Source of the DNA: an uncultured Verrucomicrobia subdivision 3 bacterium
GTDB lineage: Bacteria > Verrucomicrobiota > Verrucomicrobiia > Limisphaerales > UBA11358
Direction of reading: 5' to 3'
Assembly (NCBI GenBank): GCA_903861445.1
Contig: CAIOUK010000088.1
Location: 1 to 11,256 of the forward strand
DNA length: 11,256 bases
The notes beneath the pieces were generated by a model that made no database searches, was not told the origin of the DNA, and saw only the letters and a list, made by a program, of their open reading frames with translations. A program made the position numbers and the translations under genes. Numbering within the stretch: position 1 is the first letter of the stretch; every line of letters begins with the position of its first letter. Below are positions 1 to 7,034 of this stretch, piece after piece.

Positions 1-590
1 AGATTGAAATAGGAATGATGCGTCAGGTTCACCAATGTAGGCTTGTCCGTCGTGGCGGTGAATTGCAATTTCAACTCGTCATTCTCCGTCAAAGTGTAGG
101 TCGCTTTGACCTGTAGATTGCCGGGGAAACCTTCCTCACCATCGCGGCTCAAATAAGTCAGTTCCAGTTTCGGCCCGTGCTCGCCGATTTCAGCGGCGGC
201 AACTTGCCAGACCACCTTGTCAAAACCCTTTAGCCCGCCGTGCAGCGAGTTAGCCCCGTTGTTCGCAGCCAGCGTGTAATTCCGACCAGCCAGCGTGAAT
301 CTTGCACCACCAATGCGGTTGCCATAACGACCGATCAACGCGCCGAAATAAGGACAACCCTTCAGATAAGCTGGATTCAAATAACCCTCCAAGCTGTCGA
401 AGCCGAGCACGACATCCGCAAATTGACCAGCCTTATCTGGCACCGATAGCGACTGCACGATGCCACCATAAGTCATGATGCGCGCCTCCATGGCGCAAGC
501 ATTTCGCAGCGTGTAAATTTCGACCGGCTCACCATCTGGCGTCCGGCCAAATACAGCCTTGGCTATCGTAGATTTGGAATTCACAGACAT
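1..590 (-). CDS. galM: Aldose 1-epimerase (galactose mutarotase), N-terminal part, cut by the left window edge
   Basis: Interconverts alpha and beta anomers of aldoses such as galactose and glucose. Reading the minus strand from the ATG at 588-590 gives 196 codons with no stop before the edge, so roughly the C-terminal 40-45% is missing. The family signature is clear: a TYGGIV strand (residues 40-45), VVLGFDSLEGYL (60-71), YFGALIGRYGNRI (81-93), NSLHGGLKGFDK (114-125) and LTHHSYFN (189-196). H117 (in LHGG) and H191 or H192 (in THHSYFN) correspond to the two active-site histidines of GalM; the catalytic Glu and Asp lie beyond the edge. The gene follows DUF1501 after 125 nt on the same strand. 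The ATG is the first usable start, but the same frame stays open upstream to a TAA at 765-767 and codes for an alanine-rich stretch ending in a Gly-Cys, like the secreted or lipoprotein forms known in this phylum. The true N-terminus is therefore uncertain. Confidence 0.93.
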   Translation of the reverse strand, partial: MSVNSKSTIAKAVFGRTPDGEPVEIYTLRNACAMEARIMTYGGIVQSLSVPDKAGQFADVVLGFDSLEGYLNPAYLKGCPYFGALIGRYGNRIGGARFTLAGRNYTLAANNGANSLHGGLKGFDKVVWQVAAAEIGEHGPKLELTYLSRDGEEGFPGNLQVKATYTLTENDELKLQFTATTDKPTLVNLTHHSYFN

Positions 591-715
591 AAAGAAGCAG
601 CCTACAAAACCCTCAGCAGCGAGTCCAGCCGCAGCCAGTGCTGGAAATATTTCAACTTTGATTTTTCGCCGGGAAAAATTTGCGTTACGCGCTAACCACC
701 TGCTCGTCCCACATT

Positions 716-2038
716 TCAGACCACCGGCAGCGGGGCAAACTGCCGGCCGAGAATGGGCGCGCTCTTAGTCTTGAGCCAGTTCTCCAGCACACCGGCATAG
801 ACGCTGCGGAAATCCACGTTATATTTGATGTCACCCTGATAAAGGTCTTGCGGAGCGAGGCTGGGATAATGGCCGAGCAATCCCGCTTTCACCTTGTTGC
901 CGATGATAAACATCGGTGCCGCCGCGCCATGATCTGTGCCCCCGTTGGCGTTTTCTGAAACGCGCCGGCCGAACTCGCTGAACGTCATCACCAGCACCCG
1001 ACCCATGTTGCCTTGCGCCTTGAGATCGGTCGTGAAGGCTTTCACAGAATCCGCGAGATCGCCCAGCAAACGTTGTTGCGAACCAATCTGATTTGTGTGC
1101 GTATCATAACCACCTTGCGAGACATAATAAATCCGCGTGGGCAGGCCGCCGCCGATGAGCTTGGCCACCAGCTTGAGTTCGCCACCCAACTGCGAAGCCG
1201 GATACTCGGCCTGATTTTGCACGCGGGCGGCAATGGCGCGGACTTGGTCGGAACTGTGCTGCGCATCCATTGCGGTGCGGGAAATAAAATCCACCGCGCG
1301 CCCGCCGGTCATGGGCATACCTGCCGGCAACATCGCGATGCTGCCGCCGGAATTGTCTTCCGGTGCCGGGCTGGACATTTCCAGCTCGTTCAATTTTCGA
1401 TACGATTCCTCCGTGGCCGCGCCGTTGGCCAGAAAACGATAATTCTGCGGATTGCTGAAAACGATACCTTTCGGTTTCGACGCAAAAAATGCCTGCGGCA
1501 ACTGGCTGCCGATGGTCACGCCCACCGTCGGGTCGGCGCCGGGACAGGCGTTATCAAAATAGCGCCCAATCCAGCCGCGTTTCTCGATGTAGTTTGCGTC
1601 GCTCGCCGTCTGCCAGATTTCCGTCGAGCGGAAATGCGAACGGTTTGGATTCGGATAACCGACGCCCTGAATGACGGAAAGCTGTCCCGCGTCGTAAAGT
1701 TCCTTGAACCCTTTCATCGCGCTATGCAAACCGACGGCGTCGTTGATTTTCAAAACGTCCGCCGGCTTCAGCCCGATTTTCGGCCGCGCCCGGTGATAAA
1801 AATCATTAGCGTAAGGCACGACGGTGTTGAGGCCGTCATTGCCGCCGGCCATTTGCAGCACGACCAAAATGCTCGCGTCCTTGCCGGTGGCGGTTTGCGT
1901 AGCGGAATCCGCCGCTTCCGCCTGCAATGCGGAAAAAGTGTTCGCCAGAAATGCCGGCACGGTCCACGCCAGCGAACTGCCCAGCACCGTGCGCCGGAGA
2001 AATTCGCGGCGCGTTTGCAATGTGAATTCTTTTTTCAT
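716..2038 (-). CDS. DUF1501 family protein with twin-arginine signal
   Basis: A 440-residue protein of the DUF1501 family, which has an alkaline-phosphatase/sulfatase-like fold but no established reaction. The N-terminus has a Tat signal: TRREFLRR at residues 9-16, a hydrophobic stretch at about 17-33, and a likely cleavage around the ALQAEA segment (37-42), pointing to folded export to the periplasm. Family hallmarks follow in order: VVLQMAGGNDGLNTVVP (59-75), GVGYPNPNRSHFRSTEIW (125-142), FSEFGRR (353-359), GGTDHGAA (366-373) and a C-terminal DFRSVYAGVLENWL. The conserved Asp and His residues in GGNDG and TDHG are candidate metal or active-site positions by analogy with the fold; this is inference. 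It starts 3 nt after the DUF1800 stop and is almost certainly co-transcribed with it. This pair, in this order, recurs throughout Planctomycetota and Verrucomicrobiota. Length is typical; no truncation seen. Confidence 0.93.
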   Translation of the reverse strand: MKKEFTLQTRREFLRRTVLGSSLAWTVPAFLANTFSALQAEAADSATQTATGKDASILVVLQMAGGNDGLNTVVPYANDFYHRARPKIGLKPADVLKINDAVGLHSAMKGFKELYDAGQLSVIQGVGYPNPNRSHFRSTEIWQTASDANYIEKRGWIGRYFDNACPGADPTVGVTIGSQLPQAFFASKPKGIVFSNPQNYRFLANGAATEESYRKLNELEMSSPAPEDNSGGSIAMLPAGMPMTGGRAVDFISRTAMDAQHSSDQVRAIAARVQNQAEYPASQLGGELKLVAKLIGGGLPTRIYYVSQGGYDTHTNQIGSQQRLLGDLADSVKAFTTDLKAQGNMGRVLVMTFSEFGRRVSENANGGTDHGAAAPMFIIGNKVKAGLLGHYPSLAPQDLYQGDIKYNVDFRSVYAGVLENWLKTKSAPILGRQFAPLPVV

Positions 2039-2041
2039 ACG

Positions 2042-3523
2042 TCAGGTCACTTGATATTCCGGCGTGGACATCATCAGGTGGATGGTGGTGAGGATGTCGG
2101 CGTTGGACAGATTGGTTTTGGCATCCAGAAATTCACTCAAGGTTTGTTCGTGCTCGCTGCTCAAGCGCGTCTGAAACAGCCGGTGTTCCAGCGCGGCGAC
2201 AATCGTGTCCTTGTCCGTGCGCTCTTCCGGCGTCAGGATTTTTTCCACCTTCACGCCGCCCATGCGGACGCGCTGCAGCGCCTTCATCGCTTTCTGACCG
2301 TTGGTTTTGCCCTTGTTGCCAAAGTCGCCGGCGGACAACGGCGGCAACTGTCCCTCGACCAGCGCCTGCGCATCATTGTAGCGGGTGAGCAGCGAATTGG
2401 TCGTGATCCAGGTGATGCCGCCGTCCCAGCCCTTGACGTTCGGCGGCGCGAATAAATCCTGACCCAACTGGCGCAGCATGCCCCAACTGACGAGCGGCGG
2501 CGGCAACTCGCATTCCAACACCCGCACACTGTTGACCAGCCATTGCACCGGGCTTTTGACCTGGTTGCGCACGATGTCCGGCGCATAAAACGCCGCGCTG
2601 CGAAACAAGGCGCGCAGCAGCGGTTTGAAATTGCTGCCATTGGCGCGGAACACGGCGGCAAGGTCGGCGTTCAATACTTCCGACGGCACCTGTCCCGCAA
2701 AAAAATTCCAGATTTTCGCCGTGATAAACCGCGCCGCCTGCGGCTGGGCCACAATCATGCCAATGAAATCATCGCCGTCGAAATTTCCCGTCTGCCCGAA
2801 AATCGTCTTGTCGCTGTTATCGTGTGAAAACGGCCGGTAGGTATAGCACTCGTTCTGCCGGTCCAGCGACCAGCCGGTCAGCGCCCGCGCCGCTTCGGTG
2901 ATGTCGTGTTCCGTGTAGTGTCCCTCGCCCAGTGCGAACAGTTCCATGACCTCGCGCGCAAAATTTTCATTCGGATGATCTTTGCGACTTTGCGCCTGGT
3001 CGAGCCAGACGAGCATCGCGGGATCTTTGCCCACCTCGATCAACAGCTTTTGCCAGTTGCCGGTGCCCAGCCGGCGGAACAGCTCGTTCTGCCGCCACAT
3101 GAAATAAGCATCGCGAACCTTGTCCACGCTCGTCGCAAAATGGCCGTGCCAGAACAACGTCATTTTTTCCTGAAACGGCCGCGGGCCGGACGCCATGCGC
3201 GCCAGCCACCAGTTGCGCAGTTCCATGATGTGACGGCGCTGGATCTGCTGCTGCTCTTGAATCATCTGCCGTTTTTCCTCGGCGTTGTTGCTGCGGATGG
3301 CCTGCTGGATTTTGGCCATGCGCTCCGGGTCGGGCTTGGCCCAGTCAGGCTTCGGCGTCGGGTCGGGAATATTTTCGTAGTCCAGCAGATGCGCCACCGC
3401 GCGGTCGAGGCCGAGGTCGGCCAACTTTTGAATTTCCGCCGGCGAACCGCCGAAGCCCGCCCGATTCAGCAAATGCGCGGCCTTGGCAAAATCCCATTGC
3501 GCGGATGACAGCGGCTTAAGCAT
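2042..3523 (-). CDS. DUF1800 family protein
   Basis: A 493-residue DUF1800 protein of unknown biochemical function, the usual partner of DUF1501. Motifs: AKAAHLLNRAGFGGSPAEI near the N-terminus (13-31), a charged Glu/Gln/Arg-rich segment at about 66-97 that could be helical or coiled, LFWHGHFATS (123-132), the strongest signature PNENFAREVMELFALGEG (184-201) followed by ITEAARALTGW, and FAPPNVKGWDGG towards the C-terminus. I chose the ATG at 3521-3523. A GTG 14 codons upstream (3563-3565) is in frame but adds only a non-conserved, non-signal-like segment. No signal peptide or Tat motif is visible from either start, although the partner is clearly exported. First gene of the DUF1800-DUF1501 pair; it diverges from hisJ across a 99-nt gap. 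Confidence 0.9.
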   Translation of the reverse strand: MLKPLSSAQWDFAKAAHLLNRAGFGGSPAEIQKLADLGLDRAVAHLLDYENIPDPTPKPDWAKPDPERMAKIQQAIRSNNAEEKRQMIQEQQQIQRRHIMELRNWWLARMASGPRPFQEKMTLFWHGHFATSVDKVRDAYFMWRQNELFRRLGTGNWQKLLIEVGKDPAMLVWLDQAQSRKDHPNENFAREVMELFALGEGHYTEHDITEAARALTGWSLDRQNECYTYRPFSHDNSDKTIFGQTGNFDGDDFIGMIVAQPQAARFITAKIWNFFAGQVPSEVLNADLAAVFRANGSNFKPLLRALFRSAAFYAPDIVRNQVKSPVQWLVNSVRVLECELPPPLVSWGMLRQLGQDLFAPPNVKGWDGGITWITTNSLLTRYNDAQALVEGQLPPLSAGDFGNKGKTNGQKAMKALQRVRMGGVKVEKILTPEERTDKDTIVAALEHRLFQTRLSSEHEQTLSEFLDAKTNLSNADILTTIHLMMSTPEYQVT

Positions 3524-3622
3524 ATGATGAGATGGACGAATGAGAATTTGCAAAGGTTTCAGCACTTATGCAAATACTATTCAACACTTGCCAGTTGAAA
3601 CCCGAAACTTGAAACTCCCGCC
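3524..3622. promoter_or_regulatory. Divergent intergenic region between the DUF1800 and hisJ genes
   Basis: This 99-nt gap must contain the promoters for the leftward DUF1800/DUF1501 pair and the rightward hisJ run, because both gene sets start here and diverge. It is clearly richer in A and T than the flanking genes. A TTGCAA at 3548-3553 and a TACTAT at 3575-3580 resemble sigma-70 boxes, but their 21-nt spacing is too long, so I make no firm promoter call. Neither start codon has a convincing Shine-Dalgarno sequence. Confidence 0.4.
3595..3615. repeat. Degenerate heptanucleotide tandem repeat (TTGAAAC-type, 3 units)
   Basis: Three consecutive 7-bp units, TTGAAAC, CCGAAAC, TTGAAAC, end 7 nt before the hisJ start codon. 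The outer units are identical and the middle one differs at two positions. They occupy the place where a ribosome-binding site would be, but have no Shine-Dalgarno match. With so few units chance is possible; the matching period of the repeat at 5101-5128 makes it more notable. Confidence 0.6.
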
Positions 3623-4423
3623 ATGTCGCTGCCTGCCGATTTGCACATGCACACGCCACTTTGCCGCCACGCCACCGGTGAGCCGGTGGATTATGCGCGC
3701 CGTGCCGTCGAACTCGGCCTGACGGAAATCGGCTTCTCCGACCATTCGCCGATGCCGCGCGACGACTTCGACAACTGGCGGATGTTCGACCGGCAGCTCG
3801 ATGAATACGTCGCCAAAGTCCGGCTCGCGCAAAAGGAATTTCCGCAACTCACCATCCGCCTCGCGCTCGAAGTGGATTATCTGCCCGGCCACGAAGGCTG
3901 GATTCGCTCGCTCGCCGCCCGCGCGCCGTGGGATTATTTTATCGGCAGCGTGCACTACGTCTCCGATTCGTGGGACATTGATAATCCGGCCAAGTTGTCC
4001 GAATGGAAAAAACGCGACGCCTTCGAGGTCTGGAAAATTTACTTCGACCGACTCGCGCAGGCGGCGGAATCCGGCTTGTTTGAAATCATCGGCCATGCGG
4101 ATTTGCCGAAGAAATTCGGCATCCGGCCAACGCAGGATTGCACGCCGCTTTACGAAAACTTTTTGAACGCGGCGGCCAAGAGCGGCTGCGCCATTGAACT
4201 GAACACCGCCGGTCTGCGGAAAGATTGCCGGGAAATTTATCCCAGCCGCGAGTTGTTGCAACTCGCGTTTCAGAAAGGCGTGCCCATCACCTTCGGCTCG
4301 GACGCCCACGCGCCGGAAGAAGTCGGCATGAATTTCAACGAGGCCATCGCGCTCGCGCGCAGCACCGGTTACACCGAGACGTGCCGCTTCCGGCAACGTC
4401 AGCGCGAATCCGTCTGGCTTTAA
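3623..4423 (+). CDS. hisJ: PHP-domain histidinol-phosphatase, HisJ family
   Basis: Likely dephosphorylates L-histidinol phosphate to histidinol, the penultimate stage of histidine synthesis, in the cytoplasm. At 266 residues it is a standard length for the HisJ/HisK class of the PHP metallophosphoesterase superfamily. The full set of PHP metal-binding motifs is present: DLHMHTPLCRHA (6-17; H8, H10, H16), GFSDHSP (37-43; D40, H41), EVDYLPG (83-89; E83), GSVHYV (108-113; H111), GHADL (157-161; H158) and GSDAHAPEEVG (225-235; D227, H229). ELNTAG (192-197) is also typical. It heads the five-gene plus-strand run; the next ATG is 11 nt after its stop. No other his gene lies in the window, so the substrate comes from family resemblance; another phosphoester substrate remains possible. 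Confidence 0.88.
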   Translation: MSLPADLHMHTPLCRHATGEPVDYARRAVELGLTEIGFSDHSPMPRDDFDNWRMFDRQLDEYVAKVRLAQKEFPQLTIRLALEVDYLPGHEGWIRSLAARAPWDYFIGSVHYVSDSWDIDNPAKLSEWKKRDAFEVWKIYFDRLAQAAESGLFEIIGHADLPKKFGIRPTQDCTPLYENFLNAAAKSGCAIELNTAGLRKDCREIYPSRELLQLAFQKGVPITFGSDAHAPEEVGMNFNEAIALARSTGYTETCRFRQRQRESVWL

Positions 4424-4434
4424 CTTGATTGAAT

Positions 4435-6189
4435 ATGACTGCTGCGCGCCCGGAAAAAACCTTTGCCTTTCTCTGCCTTTTACTGGCACTTGGCACCGCC
4501 GCGCTCTACAGCCCAATAACGCAGCACCCATTCATCCTTTTCGACGACGAGCAATATGTCACGTCCAACCCGCACGTCTATCAAGGCTTGAGCGCGGAAA
4601 ATATCCGCTGGGCCTTCACTTCCGGCGAGGCAGCGAACTGGCATCCGCTCACCTGGTTGTCGCATCAACTGGACTGCACGCTGTTCGGCCAGAACGCGGG
4701 TGGCCATCATTTCATCAATCTGCTCTTTCATGTTGCGAACACCCTGCTGCTTTTTGTTTTTCTACGCAGCGCGACCGGCGCGCTCTGGCGCAGTGCGTTC
4801 GTGGCGGCACTGTTCGCGTGGCATCCTTCGCACGTCGAATCCGTCGCGTGGGCGGCGGAACGCAAGGATGTGTTGAGCGCGTTTTTCTTCCTGCTGACGC
4901 TGCTGGCGTATGCAAAATATGGAACTGGTGCCAAGGGTCGAACGACAAGCACTCCCCCTACCCAGCCACTCACCACTTGTCACCCATCACTTTTTAACCT
5001 GCTGGCGCTCGCATTTTTTGCGTGCGGCCTGATGAGCAAACCGATGGTGGTCACGCTGCCGTTCATTTTATTGCTGCTGGATTGCTGGCCATTAAATCGA
5101 ATTCAGAATTCAGAATTCAGAATTCAGAATTTGAAGCGGCTGCTCGTCGAAAAAATTCCGTTTTTCGCCCTGTCGCTCGGATCGTGCGTGGTGACGTTTC
5201 TGTCGCAGCGCGGTGCGGGTGCGGTCAGCCCGGTGGAATGGCCATACCGCCTTACCAACGTGCCGGTCGCCTACGCGCGCTACCTCGCAAAACTTTTTTG
5301 GCCGAACGACCTCGTCATCGTTTATCCCTACGTCTATCACTGGCCGACCCTAGCCATCGCCGGTTCGATTCTGCTCATCACCATCGTTTCCGTGCTGGCC
5401 GGGTTGCTTTTTTGGCGGCGACCGTGGCTGGCGTGCGGCTGGTTCTGGTTTTTGGGCATGCTCGTTCCGGTCATCGGTTTGGTGCAGGTCGGCGCGCAAG
5501 CCATGGCCGACCGTTACACTTATCTTCCGAGCATCGGGATTTTCATCGCGCTGGTCTGGGGCGCGGCGGCAGTGGTTGAATTCAAGCCGCATCTAAAGCG
5601 GATAATCATTCTGCTCGGCGGCGGCGGGCTGGCTGGGTTGCTGATGCTAACTTCAACTCAAATTTCTTACTGGCGCAGTGACATCAGCCTGTTCCGGCAT
5701 GCGCTGGAAGTGACTGCGGATAATTACGTCGCCGCCAACTGCCTTGGCCGGGCCTATGAAAAAAATGGCGACCAGCTTCGCGCCCGCGAATGTTTTCGGA
5801 TCGCCGTGACCAGCGAACCGCGTTTCCCGCAAAGCCAGTTCAATCTCGCCAACTGCCAGTTTGCGCTCGGCGAGAAAGCGGACGGCTTGAACCACCTGCA
5901 AGCCGCCGCTGCGCTCACCTTCCGCGATCCGGAGATTCAGCTCGCGCTAGGCAGCCTGTTCTCCAAATACGGTAGTTGGACTAACGCGGCGAATTGTCTC
6001 AGTAATTCCATTTTCATGCGCGCGGATTTCGCCATCGCGCACGCCAACTACGCCCACGCGCTGGTGAACCTTGGTCAATTTGCACCGGCCGCCGCCCATT
6101 TTCGCCAAGCGCTAAAGTTGCAACCGAATTTTCCTGACGCGCAAAAGCAATTGTCCCGCCTGCAGACCGACCATCCCGAACTCAAATAA
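4435..6189 (+). CDS. Polytopic GT-C-like membrane protein with C-terminal TPR domain (TMTC-like)
   Basis: A 584-residue integral membrane protein: a multi-helix N-terminal region (about 1-415) followed by tetratricopeptide repeats (about 425-584). The N-terminal half matches the bacterial TMTC-like family: FDDEQYV (36-42) with the Asp-Asp pair typical of the first extracytoplasmic loop of GT-C glycosyltransferases, NWHPLTWLSHQLDC (68-81), GGHHFINLLFHVANTLLLF (89-107) and HPSHVESVAWAAERKDVLS (130-148). A lipid-linked sugar transferase acting outside the cytoplasmic membrane is the likely role; donor and acceptor are unknown. The TPRs have the alternating small/aromatic pattern (for example AANCLGRAYEKNGDQLRARECF) and may bind the acceptor protein. 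I prefer the ATG at 4435 over an in-frame TTG at 4429. Two loops look locally expanded: a Thr/Pro-rich stretch (164-187) and an IQNSEFR repeat (222-232). The SASA esterase gene begins 7 nt downstream. Confidence 0.87.
   Translation: MTAARPEKTFAFLCLLLALGTAALYSPITQHPFILFDDEQYVTSNPHVYQGLSAENIRWAFTSGEAANWHPLTWLSHQLDCTLFGQNAGGHHFINLLFHVANTLLLFVFLRSATGALWRSAFVAALFAWHPSHVESVAWAAERKDVLSAFFFLLTLLAYAKYGTGAKGRTTSTPPTQPLTTCHPSLFNLLALAFFACGLMSKPMVVTLPFILLLLDCWPLNRIQNSEFRIQNLKRLLVEKIPFFALSLGSCVVTFLSQRGAGAVSPVEWPYRLTNVPVAYARYLAKLFWPNDLVIVYPYVYHWPTLAIAGSILLITIVSVLAGLLFWRRPWLACGWFWFLGMLVPVIGLVQVGAQAMADRYTYLPSIGIFIALVWGAAAVVEFKPHLKRIIILLGGGGLAGLLMLTSTQISYWRSDISLFRHALEVTADNYVAANCLGRAYEKNGDQLRARECFRIAVTSEPRFPQSQFNLANCQFALGEKADGLNHLQAAAALTFRDPEIQLALGSLFSKYGSWTNAANCLSNSIFMRADFAIAHANYAHALVNLGQFAPAAAHFRQALKLQPNFPDAQKQLSRLQTDHPELK
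5101..5128 (+). repeat. Perfect heptanucleotide tandem repeat (ATTCAGA x 4) inside a coding sequence
   Basis: Four perfect copies of ATTCAGA, flanked by a partial copy upstream and ATTTGAA downstream, lie inside the GT-C/TPR gene. Three units equal 21 bp, so the protein shows a repeated heptapeptide (IQNSEFR followed by IQN). The repeat falls in a loop between predicted membrane helices, where sequence change is tolerated. Because one unit is 7 bp, gain or loss of a single unit would shift the frame and remove the TPR domain. Confidence 0.95.
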
Positions 6190-6196
6190 TCTATCT

Positions 6197-6970
6197 ATGG
6201 CAAATCGAACCCTGTTCACCCTTGGGCTCATGCTTTTTTTTACCGCGAGGCTGGGCTTTGCCGAAGTGCCGCCAAATAACCTCCAGCTTTTTCTGCTGAT
6301 CGGCCAATCGAATATGGCCGGCCGGGGCAAAGTGGAGCCGCAGGATCAAGTCATTGATCCGCGAATTTTTATGTTCACCAAGGAGCAGCAATGGGTGCCC
6401 GCCAAAGATCCGCTGCATTTTGACAAGCCGAAGATGGTCGGCGTGGGTCCCGGCATGGGATTCGCGCGACAACTGTTGGCCGGAAATTCCAAACTGACAG
6501 TGGGGCTAATCCCCTGCGCGGTCGGCGGCACAAGTCTTGACCAATGGCAAGCCGGCGGCAAACTTTACGCCAACGCCGTCGCTCGTGCCCGCGAAGCCAT
6601 GAAACAAGGCCAGTTGGCCGGCATTCTCTGGCATCAGGGAGAGGCCGATAGCAGTCCGGAAAAAGTGGCGACTTACGGAAAACGTTTCGCCGCCATGATC
6701 ACGCAGTTGCGCCAAGACCTGCACGCGGAAAATGTGCCGGTGGTCATGGGCGAACTCGGGCGTTTCCGGACCGCCAGCCGGGAGTTCAATGCCGCCTTGC
6801 CGGAAATTTCCAAGCAGGTGCCGCTGTGTGCTTTTGTGTCAGCGGAAAGCCTTACGGACAAAGGCGACAAATTGCATTTCGATGCCAAGTCGCAACGGAT
6901 TTTTGGCCAGCGCTACGCCGCCGCCTTCTTGAAATTAACGCCGCTCGCAGAATCAGAAAAATCCAATTAA
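6197..6970 (+). CDS. Secreted SGNH-fold carbohydrate esterase, sialate O-acetylesterase (SASA) domain
   Basis: A 257-residue protein with a signal peptide (hydrophobic core about 6-20, probable cleavage after FA at 21-22), so periplasmic or secreted. It belongs to the SASA/carbohydrate esterase family 6 type, which removes O-acetyl groups from sugars such as sialic acid or xylan. Motifs: LLIGQSNMAGRG (33-44) with catalytic S38, IPCAVGGTSLDQW (105-117), GILWHQGEADS (142-152) with the conserved WHQGE, and DKLHFDA (224-230) with catalytic H227. These cover the SGNH blocks and the protein is full length. The start lies 7 nt after the stop of the GT-C/TPR gene, so the two are probably co-expressed; an envelope or extracellular acetylated glycan is a plausible substrate, but the actual sugar cannot be read from the sequence. 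Confidence 0.9.
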   Translation: MANRTLFTLGLMLFFTARLGFAEVPPNNLQLFLLIGQSNMAGRGKVEPQDQVIDPRIFMFTKEQQWVPAKDPLHFDKPKMVGVGPGMGFARQLLAGNSKLTVGLIPCAVGGTSLDQWQAGGKLYANAVARAREAMKQGQLAGILWHQGEADSSPEKVATYGKRFAAMITQLRQDLHAENVPVVMGELGRFRTASREFNAALPEISKQVPLCAFVSAESLTDKGDKLHFDAKSQRIFGQRYAAAFLKLTPLAESEKSN

Positions 6971-7034
6971 CCATTTCCGCTCTTCACCGCGAGGCGCTCG
7001 ACATTGTCCGCAGATTTTGAAAAACTCCGCGCCG

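Noticed and set aside
1013..2455. 480-residue plus-strand open frame opposite DUF1501 and DUF1800
   Set aside because: Antisense shadow in high-GC DNA; rich in Arg, His and Ala with no domain, and it spans two well-identified genes on the other strand.
3524..3565. Upstream GTG start for DUF1800, giving a duplicated MLKPL at the N-terminus
   Set aside because: The DNA of the two copies matches only loosely, so the duplication looks accidental; the ATG start leaves a normal family N-terminus.
3581..4531. 316-residue minus-strand open frame opposite hisJ
   Set aside because: Antisense shadow of a gene with all PHP motifs; its own translation shows no recognisable family.
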